DNA from: Plicaturopsis crispa FD-325 SS-3
Taxonomy: Eukaryota; Basidiomycota; Agaricomycetes; Amylocorticiales; Amylocorticiaceae
Assembly: GCA_000827205.1 (NCBI GenBank)
Contig: KN832558.1
Span: 1,845,839-1,909,838, forward strand
DNA: 64,000 bases
Direction of reading: 5' to 3'
Below the pieces are notes generated by a model. It saw only the letters and a program-made list of their open reading frames with translations, was not told the DNA's origin and searched no databases. How positions within the stretch are numbered: position 1 is the stretch's first letter; each line of letters opens with the position of its first letter. Of this stretch, positions 46,703 through 57,300 are shown piece by piece. The position numbers and the translations under genes are program-made.

Positions 46703-48416
46703 TTACTTTGGCTTCCGTCCACCCTGACGTTTCCCCTTTCCACCCCCCTTGCCACCCCACTGGATTTTCACCAGAGGCTCTTCCACCCACTGCAGACCTT
46801 TCAACCCCGCCTCCGCCCTCTCCCGCTCGCTAAGTACCCAGGCACTCCATACTCCTTCCACGCGCTTCACAGGCCTTAACTCCTCCACCCAGCTCTTCAT
46901 ATACTCCCCGCGCAGATCATAATCATGCCCCTGCTTCACCTGGTTGAACACGCGTCCCTCCCCACCACCTCGGGGGTCATTTCCAACACCCGCAACATAT
47001 TGCCAGTTGCCCCAATTCGACGAGACGTCGTAGTCGACCAGCGTGCATTCATACCATTCTGCGCCGACACGCCAGTCGATCCCGAGCCGCTGCGCCAAGA
47101 AGGACGCGACATTCTGCCGCGCGCGGTTCGACGTGTATCCCGTGAGGAACAGCTCGCGCATAGACGCGTCCACTAGCCCCATGCCCGTGCGCCCCTCGAG
47201 AAACCGGGCGATCGCGGGCTGCGCGGACGCGGGGGACTTCCACGCGCCCTCCACGCCACGGAACCCCCATAGGCGGAAAAGCCGTACGCCGAATTTGCGC
47301 GCGCAGAGACGCATGTAGTCGCGCCAGAGCAGCTCGAAGCGAATTCCGCGAGTGCCTGGGTTCTCGGCCTCCCCGAGGGCGGCGTCGATTTGGCGCGCAG
47401 TGATGCACCCGAGGGCGAGCCAGGCTGAGAATTTCGTGCTGCCGTCCGTGCCGAGCATCTCGTTGCGCGTTGCGGCGTACGATGAAGCTGCACCCGAGCT
47501 GAGCAAATGCGCGAGGCGTGCGTGTGCGTGAGAAGACCCGCCGCGAAACGGGTGCGCAGAGGCCGCGCCGGTCATTGGCATCTTTGGGGGCTGCGACAGG
47601 CCAAGAGAGGGATGCAGCGGAGCCAGAAGAGCGGTTGTAAGAGATGGGAGATCATGCGGTATCTTGAACGGAGCAGACTGGGCGGGTATGGCTGGCGGGA
47701 GGGGCGGGAGGTTGCGCACGGTTGGAAGGACGGGGCGAGCGGCGGAATGAAGGGGTTCAACCGACTTGCGGAAGGATGTGAACACGTCCGGGAGTTCTTG
47801 AGGGTTGCGAAATGGCAGATCGCGACTGGGTGGGTGGCAAACATATAAATGGTGAGTAAAGCATCATGGTCAACTGCTCGCGAAGAGGAACGCACTCGTC
47901 TACAAGATACTTTTCATCCAAGAAACGTCGAAATTCTTTCCCGGCACCTTTCGCGTATTCCTGTATATCGCGTTCTTCCTCTTTCTCCTCTTGGCCTTCC
48001 TCGTTCGTCATCCACACGCCCGCGACCTGCCCGCCTCCCAATTCAAGGCCCTCTACTATCTCGCGCACGACTTCACCTGGACGGCCTACTCGTATCTCTA
48101 GACCGCTTCCCACAGTGCCTAAAGCACTCTTAAGCTCCCACACCGACTCGGCCAAGAACGTCGCGCGGTGCGGGCCACACCGCCAGAACCCTGCCACGGG
48201 CGAACGAGCTTCGGGAAACGGCGAGCGTGCCGTCGAGCTGCGCAAGAAGCCAGACACCTCGATTTGCGCGCAGGAAAAGACATAGAGCGGCAGCAGGTGC
48301 GTGAACGGCGCGTCGGGCGAGGCAGCTGCCTTTGCGATTTCGTGCAATACAGGATTGTCGGCGAGACGGAGGTCGCGGCGCAGAAGGTAGATGAGAATAC
48401 GCGGAGGGGATGGCAT
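46703..48416 (-). CDS. Cryptochrome DASH
   Basis: Photolyase/cryptochrome-family flavoprotein; DASH members bind FAD (and MTHF) and repair CPDs in single-stranded DNA or act as blue-light receptors. Start at 48416: MPSPPRILIYLLRRDLRLADN. The codon nine bases upstream is TTG, not ATG. Exon 1 holds the N-terminal antenna domain (AGFWRCGPHRATFLAESVWE). One intron follows (donor GTGCGTT after KYLVDE), then DLPFRNPQELPDVFTSFRK, RGGSSHAHARLAHLL, TKFSAWLALGCITARQI, FELLWRDYMRLCARKFG, MRELFLTGYTSNRARQNVAS, GAEWYECTLVDYDVSSNWGN and WQYVAGVGNDPR. These are the FAD-binding blocks characteristic of DASH. The C-terminus is a basic Gly-rich tail, WGGKGGGKGKRQGGRKPK. Just two exons, unusual here. Confidence 0.95.
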
Positions 48417-49590
48417 GGTCGTCAATGCGATGGTTAGCTTTAGACGGTGCAGCGTTGGAAAATCTTGAAGGGTTCAAACAGGTTGCAAGTTGCTAGCGCT
48501 GCCTCCTCGATGCATTTAGGCTTTCGATCGGGCAATTTGTTCTCTATCATACCATCCTAGTCCTCGCCGCGTCTCGCTTTTCAACTCGACGTCAACAAAA
48601 AACAATCGTCTGGCATAGCGAATTCCCTGCGAACGGCTATCGTCAAGCGATGGAACGGTACCAGGACAGGCTCCCGAATCCATCGCTCTCTCTTTCCTGG
48701 GGAACTGTTGAGTTACTAGTGTTTGACATAAGGAAAGACGGCAATCCACTCACCTATGCATGGACGACCCTGACACTGTGACAGTCCAGCACAGAGAGTC
48801 TCAGAGCTTTGCATTTGACGTTGCTCTACGCAAGACACCGGCGATGAGCTAACTGGTGGAAGATATCGAACGGAACGCGACGCGTTTCGCGAAACAGATT
48901 GCCCTGAGTATAAATAAAAGTACCGCTGTAACTTCGTTCAAGTCGTTCATCCAGTAGGACTTCATCTCGCTAGTCTCCCTCGTACCCGTAGCATCCGTCG
49001 ACGCATGCACAGTTCCTTCAACATCGCGGCCTTGGATATGCTGGAGCTTGTCCGACCATCCCGCGCGTGTTACCTCCATTGGTCCCAGTACTACAGATGG
49101 CTACACGGCACCCGTACTCCAGCGCACTCCCCGGTCTCGTAGAGTGCCTCGTCGGGCTGAATATTGAATGCTTGCTAATCACGCCGCTCGTTGCTACCCA
49201 GGGAAACTGTTACTATGGCCATCAAACGCGCGTGCTGACTTTCACGTCGGGATGATAGAGCTGCACTTAACATCTCATTTGGTGTGTTTCACCTCATTGA
49301 ATATTGTGCGCAAAAGAGTATCCTTATCTATCAACTTCCTTCGGGACATATACAGCTGAAACGTCCTCTCTCGCAGTGCGATAACGGTGCTTCCCTAGAC
49401 TTCATTACAATGACGACGAGCTCACGAACATCACCTTACAAGCGAAGACTGGACAGAAAAGTATGATTCCCAGACCGACTTGGGCTATAAACAACATCGC
49501 AAGAACGTCTACCTCGCAGGAGCTGGATACCTGTTACTACGGCGCTGAATGTATTTCAAGGACCGACACGTCGATGCGTTTAAATGTCGA
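48417..49590. other. Region with unexplained coding-like segments (+)
   Basis: 1.17 kb between the cry-DASH start and the GNAT stop. On the plus strand about 48493-48777 is open in one frame and reads protein-like (TIVWHSEFPANGYRQAMERY, then LSLSWGTVELLVFDIRKDG). Further pieces are VEDIERNATRFAKQIALSIN near 48860 and DWTEKYDSQTDLGYKQHRKN near 49450-49510. I could not link them by plausible introns or name a family. It may be one short-exon gene or a decayed one. Confidence 0.3.
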
Positions 49591-50379
49591 TCAGACCGCG
49601 AGTAACGCTCTGACACTCTCCCTCACACCGCCTTCCCAGTCGTCCCAGCAGAGACCGAGCTGTACGGTATCCCGCCCCTTGACTTGTACCGGATCGTCCT
49701 TCCTCGGATCCATCCCATCCCTCTCATCAACCCCAGACAACACTCTGTTCCACCTTGTCGTGCCCTCGTATTTGAAACCCGTCCTCTCTGCCAGCTTCAA
49801 CGACGGGATGTTCTTCGGACCCGCCACCCACTGCACGCGCCTCATCCCCAATCCCGAAGCGCTAGGCAGCTCCAGGGCGTACCGCAGCAGAAGGGCCGTA
49901 GCGTGCTTCGAGATGCCGGTGCCACGAAACGGGGGGAACACGATGGCCGGAGATATCTCCGTGAAAAGGTGCGGTGCCGACGAGCGAGCGATTCCGAAGA
50001 CGCCCGCCAGGCTGCCCCCGAGCTCTGGATTATTCGTATCGGGGCTCGCCTTGTCGATTACCGCGAACAGGATGAAATTTGGATCGCGCCGATAGACGTG
50101 CTCCACGACGTGCAGGAAATTCGTGAGACCGGTTACATTGATCGGTCCGAAGGGAGTATAGCGGTAGAGGTCGGATTCGATGCCCTGAACGGCTGCTTTG
50201 TACAAGGGCGCGTGCTCGGTTGGGACGAAAGGGGTCAGACGGACTCGACTGGATTCCAGATGGTGAAGGGGAAGGGGGAAGCCGTAATTGATGTCGTATG
50301 GGTGAGGCCCGTAGTCGGGAGCATCTGATGTACGAGGGGGTCCAATTGGCACTGGCTCATACAAGTTGACGAACGACAT
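49591..50379 (-). CDS. GNAT-family N-acetyltransferase (RimJ/RimL-like)
   Basis: Single-exon gene of 262 aa, rare in this intron-rich window. Start at 50379: MSFVNLYEPVPIGPPRTSD. The pattern LESSRVRLTPFVPTEHAPLY is the first strand-helix of the RimJ/RimL-type Acetyltransf_3 fold. FILFAVIDKASP, GGSLAGVFGIARSSAP and EISPAIVFPPFRGTGISKHA carry the acetyl-CoA pyrophosphate loop (R/Q-x-x-G-x-G/A, here RGTGIS). RVQWVAGPKNIPSLKLAERT and GFKYEGTTRWNRVL complete the fold. Acceptor substrate unknown; fungal relatives are usually annotated as detoxifying or ribosomal-protein acetyltransferases. Only 166 bp separates it from the divergent PPCDC gene. Confidence 0.9.
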   Translation of the reverse strand: MSFVNLYEPVPIGPPRTSDAPDYGPHPYDINYGFPLPLHHLESSRVRLTPFVPTEHAPLYKAAVQGIESDLYRYTPFGPINVTGLTNFLHVVEHVYRRDPNFILFAVIDKASPDTNNPELGGSLAGVFGIARSSAPHLFTEISPAIVFPPFRGTGISKHATALLLRYALELPSASGLGMRRVQWVAGPKNIPSLKLAERTGFKYEGTTRWNRVLSGVDERDGMDPRKDDPVQVKGRDTVQLGLCWDDWEGGVRESVRALLAV

Positions 50380-50545
50380 AATGTTTCCTCTCAGGCTGCT
50401 TGACGCTCATCACTTGGTACTTATACTGAATTAAATCAGTGACTCGGTTTTGGTCGGCGGACACTGGGGTTTCTCTCGGCTAGATAAGCGATCGGCTAGC
50501 GCAATTAATACTTACCGCCGCCACAAGCGTTGTTTGTCCGCAAAG
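50380..50545. promoter_or_regulatory. Compact bidirectional promoter, GNAT (-) / PPCDC (+)
   Basis: 166 bp between the two ATGs must hold both core promoters and 5' UTRs. No clear TATA box on either strand. Confidence 0.45.
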
Positions 50546-51416
50546 ATGTTGGCTTCGGAACCAAACAACGCTTTGATGCGAACGGCCATGACCAATGTGC
50601 ATTTCACAGCGCAATCCGAGCGCAAAGATGGGTTTACGCACGTCCTTCTCCTCACCACTGGGAGCGTCGCATCCATAAAAGCTCCTCTGATCGTCTCGGA
50701 ACTCCTCCAGGTACGTGGGCTCGCACATCTGCATCAGGCGCTTGCATTCATGCGGTTTTCCCAGTACAACAATGTCAAAGTTGAATGTGTGTCAACGAGG
50801 GCATCCCTGGCATTCTTCAGTAAGGACGATGTCCAGCGCGCTGGATCTCGAGTATGGGTAGACGAGGATGAATGGACTGTGTGTACCGATTCACCCTTAT
50901 CCTGCTTCTCACGTTCAGCTTTCGCAGGGCGATTATAAAATCGGGGATCCTATTCTTCACATAGAGCTCAGGCGCTGGGCAGACATCGTACTGGTTGCTC
51001 CGTGCTCGGCGAACACTCTCTCCAAGATTGCGCACGGGTCTTGCGACAACCTCCTCGTGCGTATCCTTGGAATTCCATCCGTCAGGTCGGCTGACTACTA
51101 CCATATATTCAGACGTCCGTTCTGCGGGCTCTGGCGCCTACCACCCCGACATACATCTTCCCCGCAATGAACACTCTCATGTATGAGCACCCTCTAACGG
51201 CTGAACATCTTCGTATCGTCCAAGATGTTGTTAAGTATGAAATTGTTGGCCCGATAGGCAAAGCTCTTGCATGTGGCGACGTCGGTGCGTTTTCTCTGCG
51301 GCCATGTTTCACACCAGATCATTCAAATTATCTCCTTACAAGGCACGGGTGCAATGACCGAGTGGCGGGACATCGTCCAAATAGTCGTGGACAAGTTCGG
51401 GCTTACCAAGGAATAG
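50546..51416 (+). CDS. Phosphopantothenoylcysteine decarboxylase (HAL3/CAB3 family)
   Basis: FMN-dependent enzyme of coenzyme A synthesis: 4'-phospho-N-pantothenoylcysteine to 4'-phosphopantetheine + CO2. Exons 50546-50710, 50765-50878, 50928-51056, 51113-51284 and 51343-51416 give 217 aa. Motifs: LLLTTGSVASIKAPL (flavin fold), VECVSTRASLAFF, HIELRRWADIVLVAPCSANT (catalytic His), FPAMNTLMYEHPLT (PxMNxxM; substrate-clamp Asn) and GKALACGDVGTGAM (catalytic Cys in the flap). All three key residues are in one short chain without the long acidic tails of yeast Hal3/Vhs3/Cab3, so it should work as a homotrimer. It converges on the DUF3605 gene. Confidence 0.94.
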
Positions 51417-51578
51417 AACCGGAATCAACCCAAATGTATTTTCTTTGTATCGATAGTATCAATGTAAATTCTACTGATGTCCTCTATGATGATGTATGCA
51501 TAGCTCTAATTACCAACCAGATAGAAAACTGTGTATAGAAAATGTTCTCGAAGGAGGCCATTTTTTGGCATTTCATGT

Positions 51579-52680
51579 TCACAGCTTCGGTCGTGCGAAG
51601 ACGTGTATATGCGCTAAGCCTGGAACGCTTTGCAGCCTCTATGGGCGTGAGACACGTTAGGTATTACAATACTAGTCAAAGGAAAAACACCACGTACAGG
51701 GGGATTCACGAACCATGCGGTCTCCCATTTGGACTCGTCCCACCGTTTTCTCACAAAGGCGTCAACTTCTTGTCCTGCTTTCTGTACCAATTGCGCCTCT
51801 TCGAAAGTTGCTCTCTCCGATCTGATCATCTTGTCCATTGTAACGCCCCATTCTTCCAACGCTCCGAGATATGCCGGCAGGACCGATGGGGAGGGTGGCG
51901 GAGAGGATGAGCCGGTGAAACCCCAAAGACCGTCTTGGTTTACCCGCGCTGATATCGAGGGATGCACGAGAGAGACATGGAAGATAGGAAGACGTGTCCA
52001 TATCAGAGTATGCTCAACCTCAGGGGGGACTGCACACTGTCAGCTCGCGATGATTCGACTAAGGTGGGCAGCCTACCGGAGTATGGCCAATCATTTTGGA
52101 TTATGCTGATGAGCTCGGGAGGCGTGTCAACCGTGAAGTACGGCGGCGCGTCATCCGGAATGGGGGGTAACACCTTCCGCTCCTTCGAAATGGATGCAGC
52201 CGCCGCATCGGGAGCGTTCGGCAAAGTCGACGATATATCATCGTCAAGCGCAGAGCTGAGCAGGGACAAGTTGTCCTGTATTCCCCACTGGAGCCTGTGG
52301 TTGTATAGATAATTTACTAGTGGTTCAGAATGTAGGTTCAGTCGTCCTGAATCTTGACACAAACAGCCGAGGTCGGAGCTCAGCGCTCACCCATCGACCC
52401 GTGCTGCTCCCTGATCCCGACCGACCATAGATCGTACCGCTTCTGTAGCGCCTTATCCCTTTTCAAAAGGCCGAGATCCCTTGACACATACTCATGGTGG
52501 TCAGACGCGCAACCGCCCAGAAAAATATACAACATACCCGGAATTAATGAACGCTCTGAGTTGCGTCCAATTGAATTTGGCAGGATAGTGCGCGAGCATT
52601 TCAGCACGCGTTGGCGGTCCATCGCGGAGGGGGACATCCTTCGCGGAGGTCGTAGGTGTGGCCGTGTCGCTCGCGCTCAT
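51579..52680 (-). CDS. DUF3605 protein (GlcNAc-induced protein GIG1 type)
   Basis: Fungal family whose Candida member GIG1 is induced by N-acetylglucosamine; biochemical role unknown. Start at 52680: MSASDTATPTTSAKD. Conserved stretch PTRAEMLAHYPAKFNWTQLR, then AFINSGDLGLLKRDKALQKR, YDLWSVGIREQHGSM and VNYLYNHRLQWG. A variable acidic middle (SSALDDDISS), then YFTVDTPPELISIIQNDWPY, LIWTRLPIFH, DGLWGFTGSSSPPPSPS and a C-terminal end LQSVPGLAHIHVFARPKL with TGA at 51579-51581. About five introns. The window's hexosaminidases also concern GlcNAc, but they lie 47 kb away. Confidence 0.85.
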
Positions 52681-53092
52681 GTCCCCGTCTTTGAAGAGCG
52701 GACTCGATCTGGAAGCAGCGCTAGACAGCTTGAAGGATGTGGTCCTGTAAGTATCGAGGCTGCAAATGTCAAAGGAAGACCAAGTACTACTTGGTAGCAG
52801 CAGCGGGCCAGCACAATTTTGCTAGCACGCAAGTTTTTGGTGAAGAGAGATGTCGACCGGTCCCAGGTAGATCCTCGGACTTCTCCGGCCTGGTGACACA
52901 GACACCAGGTTCCAAGTCTAGACTTGAGCCCTCTGGGTTCGCAATTTTCTGCATAGGATATAAAGGCACGAATGTGTAGTGGCAGGTATACTGTATGATA
53001 TACAAGAGAAATGAAAGCAATATCTGGCAGCACGGGAACTGGATCAACAAGAGTCGAAATATAGTCACCTATAAGCACCACAGTTCCTGGCC
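52681..53092. other. Intergenic, DUF3605 promoter and MOB2 3' flank
   Basis: 412 bp. A 148-codon frame (52677-53123, -) runs through it but overlaps the DUF3605 start and shows no family features. Confidence 0.5.
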
Positions 53093-53985
53093 TTAGCCTT
53101 CCAAAATGCCCATTTCTTTCCACCGTTCCCAGAGCAGACCGATTCCTACGGGGGCGTTAGACGATCCCTTCACATCCTTCGGATCCAGAAGCTCGTATTC
53201 CCGCCCGAAGGCTAGGAAATGCGCGAAAAGCGAATTGAAATGGGGCTCGGAGCGCAAGTGCAGAATTTGCGGGTAATGCACGTGGTATATGTGGGCAAAG
53301 ACGCGCAGTAGTTGACGGTAGACATGCTTCACGGTGGAGGGGAATGAAGGGGGGAAATCTTGGCCTGAGAAATATACAGCCACGTCAAAACGTGGGACGC
53401 GTATATGTGCAAACGATCACGAACCTGATTTAGTGGGGAAGGTGTTCTCGTCGTCTAGGAGATTCTGGACCCAAGTCATAACATAGTCGATGTATGTGGG
53501 AGCTGGAAGGTGCACGCTCTTGCGATCTTGGTTAATCCAAGTGTAATTTAACCTGCGCCGAACGATTGAGAGTTGGTCTACGCAGGCATTAAGCACATTC
53601 ACATACGCAGAGCCAGCCGCCATAGTAGGGCATGATTGTTGAGTGCAGCATTCGGCAATAACGCCATAAAACTCGTTCAAATTGGTATAGAAGTCGAATA
53701 CTTTGAGGTATCCAGATGATCAGCTTGCCGTGACATCCAGAGAAGACTGAACACACCGTTCACAGCGACCCATTCCATGATATCGACATACTTTGGAAGC
53801 ATGACAATCGTTTTGAAATTCCCCTTGACGAGCGCAGCCTCCACGAACGGGCTACACAGATACAGTGGTTTGTTTGGTGTAGCGCCCGGTGAAGGGGGAA
53901 CAGGAGGAGGTTGCATCCCATCTTGGGGGAAAGTCGCGGATGTAGGCGTCGGGGAACGCTTAGGCCCGCGCGGTTGACGGGACAT
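53093..53985 (-). CDS. MOB2: MOB kinase activator, MOB2 type
   Basis: Activating partner of NDR/LATS-type kinases (Cbk1/Orb6) in polarity and morphogenesis signalling. Start at 53985: MSRQPRGPKRSPTPTS, a disordered head. The Mob fold begins KPLYLCSPFVEAALVKGNFK, then IMEWVAVN, NLNEFYGVIAECCTQQSC with zinc-binding Cys, LNYTWINQDRKSVHLPAPTY, IDYVMTWVQNLLDDENTFPT, FPPSFPSTVKHVYRQLLRVF, AHIYHVHYPQILHLRSEPHF (zinc-binding His) and NSLFAHFLAFGREYELLDPK. It ends WKEMGILEG. Residue choice (LYLCSPFV, QDRKS) fits MOB2 rather than MOB1. The intron 53553-53606 (54 nt) is a stop-free multiple of three. Confidence 0.93.
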
Positions 53986-54383
53986 CGACCGTCTGCATGG
54001 ATCCGATTATTAGCCGACTACATACATGTTTCGACAAGATGCGGCGTACCCGATAGAGTTGAAGAACGACATGGCAGGGAACTGAAATGAACCAGTCCCG
54101 CGATATACAACGAATTCTAAGGATCGAAAGCAGGTAGGTGGTGGTTGCAGGAAGAAAGTCGATGCCCTGTGGTCGTCGCCTGCAGAGTCGCGTACTTACT
54201 TCTGAAGCAACGGCTAATGCGAGTATGTAAACCGTACGTGTTGTTCGGAGTTTGAATTTTGCCATTGTGCGGGAGGCGCAAAGACGGCGCGCCGCTTGTC
54301 CTCGACGTCGAGCATCCTGCTCGCAGATTTCACTTCTTCCCCGCCACATTACTACCGCTAGGGCTTGCCCGCTGGAAAACGCC
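53986..54383. promoter_or_regulatory. Divergent region, MOB2 (-) / TPR-MLP (+)
   Basis: 398 bp between starts. On the minus strand an ATG at 54266 opens MAKFKLRTTRTVYILALAVA before a GTAAGT donor; it could be an upstream exon or uORF, but nothing links it firmly to MOB2. Confidence 0.4.
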
Positions 54384-57300
54384 ATGAAAACTCGGAGAAA
54401 AAGCAGAGCGGCGGCGGCCGCTGCATCCTCACAAGCCGCATCCTCACAAGGTGCCGATGAAACGAGTTCTGCTCAGACCTTCAATGTAGCCATACCTGCC
54501 GACCTTGACCGGGACGTGCTTTCGAGCCTACTTCCAGACGTATCTCTCACGTCACCGTCTCCGGAGGCCGTTGCATCCATATACAGAGTTCTATTGGCTC
54601 AAGTAGCTGAAGCGGACGCCGCGCAGAGGGACCTGGACCAGACGCGTGCGGAGGTTGACAAGAAGGATGTGGAACTCGACCAGGCTCTCCAAGACCGTGA
54701 AAGTCTTGCGAAGGAGTTGGAAACCTCACTGGAATCGGTACAGGGTGAGCTGAACCAGGTCAAGCAGGAACGCGACCAGCTGGGTAAGTCATAGTCGACC
54801 CCTCGCTAGTCGATATCCCCTCACAAATTTACAGCTGCCTCTCGGGCTGAATTGCAGGTACAAATCACGTCGCTTTCCAGTTCGCAGTCCACTTCTTCTA
54901 CGGAAGCCGATTCTTTGAAGCACCGCATGGAGGACACAGAACGAGAGAAACGCGATCTGGTGGTCGTTGTGAGCAGATTGAAGGAAGACAGCACTCAGCG
55001 GGAAGGTGAGTTGACTTCTAATTAGCTTTTGATATTGTCCCTGACGCGGCAACACAGAGGAGATTCATACCTTGCGCGCAAATCTCAAGCAAGCCAGGCA
55101 AGACCATCAAGAGCTTGAGTCGCAAGTACGAGAACTTCGCTCTGTCGAAACGTCGACAAAGGTACGTTAGTGTGGTATTAATCTGCGTGCTATGTCTGAT
55201 TTGATTTGCATACCAGTTCAAAGTCGACTCTCTCTCGCAACAATTGCAACTTTCCCAATCCGAAACAGAACGCACGTCTGCAGAGCTGACTGCTAAATCT
55301 GACGAATTCGCGAAGTACCGTCGCTCGAAGCACGCCGAAATGACCCAACTCCAGGCTTCCTACGACGCGTTGACCCAAACACACGCGTCTACCGAGAGCT
55401 CATTGAAGGCCCTTCAATCCGCGCACACTGCGCAAACGCACCAGCTTACGCAGGCTCTGGCGCGCGTGCAAGACCTTACTGGCCAGTTGGCGGAGCAGGA
55501 AGCGACGTATGCCAGCGAAGCGTCCGGCTTGAGGAGATTGGTGGGAATGATGGAAGAGCGTGAGGCTCAGGCCAAGGAGGTCGTTGAGCGCATTGAAAGT
55601 GATTGGGCTTCTGTTGGAGAACGCTCGGCGAAACGGGAAGGGGCCCTACGGGACGAGATTGACAGGGAGCGCAGTGCACGTGAAGAGGCCGAAAAGCGGG
55701 TCGAGCAGCTCGAGACTGTCATGCAGAAGATGGACCGTGGCGAACTTCCTATGCCAATACGACCCGGGACGCCGCAGACGCCGGGCTACACGTCTGACCT
55801 GCTGTCGCAAGGCATGATGGGTTTGAGCCCCACTGTCGCCATGGCCAGCCGAGTTCAGCGCAGCGGGAAGACGTTCACAGAGGTCTACTCCGACTATGTG
55901 CGCTTACAGGAAGAGTATGCGCGAAAATGCGCCGAGTACGATCATATGGACCGCACACTCTCAGCTGTCCTCGCTCAAATTGAAGAAAGGGTACGTCTAT
56001 CTCCTTTGTCGTGTTGTTGGTGGTTAATGTTTCGCTCAGGCACCCATTCTATCGCAACAACGCGCCGAATATGAGCGGCTACAGTCTGAAGCCGGTCAAT
56101 TGGCATCGCAGCTTGCTGAAGCCCTCGCAGAACGCGACAGCCAAGCCAATCTTGCACAGGATAATTCGCAGAAACTGAGCAAGAGCATTCGCGAGAACGA
56201 TCTCCTTCAGAAACAGCTCGAGGATCTTGGTCGACAAGTGCAGGTCCTGCTCAGAGAATTAGGTCGACAGTCAGATCCTTCCATTCCTTCGGAAGAGGAT
56301 CTGGAGCGGATGGAGGTACCCCCGGCCGAGAGCATCGACGCCGTCATCACGAACAATCTGGTTCTCTTCCGCTCTATAGGCGGTTTGCAAGAGCAGAATC
56401 AGAAACTCCTCAAAATCGTTCGCGAGCTTGGCGAGAAGATGGAATCCGAAGAGAAAGAGTATCGGGATGCTTTGGAGAAAGAGCAAGGCGAAGCGGTCCG
56501 GGAGGCCCACGAAGCTATGCAAGAGCTTGCCGCGCAGCTGGAGAGGCAGAAAAAGAGCAGTGATGCTACCATCCAAGCCTACATGAAGGAACGGGACGCG
56601 CTGAAGAGTATGCTAGCCCGAGCCGAGCGCGGTGCTCCTACCTCGAATGGTACCTCCAGCCGTGGACTCGCGATCAACGGGGAACGTCACGATACTGAAG
56701 AAAACCCTTCGGGCGACTTGGCGAAAGAGTTTGTCGAGGTCCAGAATCAATTTGAGGCTTACAGGACAGAGATGAGCGTCGATTCGGTCAGACTTCGGGA
56801 AGAGGCCATTGCTGCCCAGCGAGAAGTGGGACAACTTGGTGCTGCATTGGCCAAGGCGAATGCAAAAATCGAGTATTTGACCGGTGAGTTGCAACGTCGG
56901 ACTTGTATCTGCAACAGAGGCTGAATCCGTGCTTCCATAGACCGCCATCGCATGGCACAGGAGCAATCTGCACTGCAAGGACGGGAGCTCGATAACTTAA
57001 CGAAGCGGAACCAGCAAATGTACGACCAGTATACTCGGATCGACATCGAGTGCAACCGTGCATCTGAGGATCTTATCGTCGCCAATGGACATATTGAGCA
57101 ATTGCGCAACGAATGCGCTAATCTCCGGGCAGAGAAGAAAATCTGGGAGAGCGTTCAAGGGCGCCTCGTCGAGGAGAATAAGACACTCGCCGTCGAGCGC
57201 TCACATCTCTCAGATCTGATGGCCAACGTGCAGAGAATGCACAACGACATGGAGCGATCGAGCGAGAATGACCGTCGTCGTTTGGAGACTCAAATGAACA

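Noticed and set aside
2571-52680. GlcNAc catabolism cluster (two hexosaminidases plus GIG1-like DUF3605)
   Set aside because: The genes lie 47 kb apart with many unrelated genes between and no nag kinase or deaminase; probably chance.
52677-53123. 148-codon minus-strand frame upstream of DUF3605
   Set aside because: It runs out of frame over the DUF3605 start and shows no domain; likely promoter sequence.
54252-54383. Upstream in-frame extension of TPR/MLP (MNFAIVREAQRRR...)
   Set aside because: The first codon is not ATG and the segment is basic and unlike the family; ATG at 54384 is preferred.
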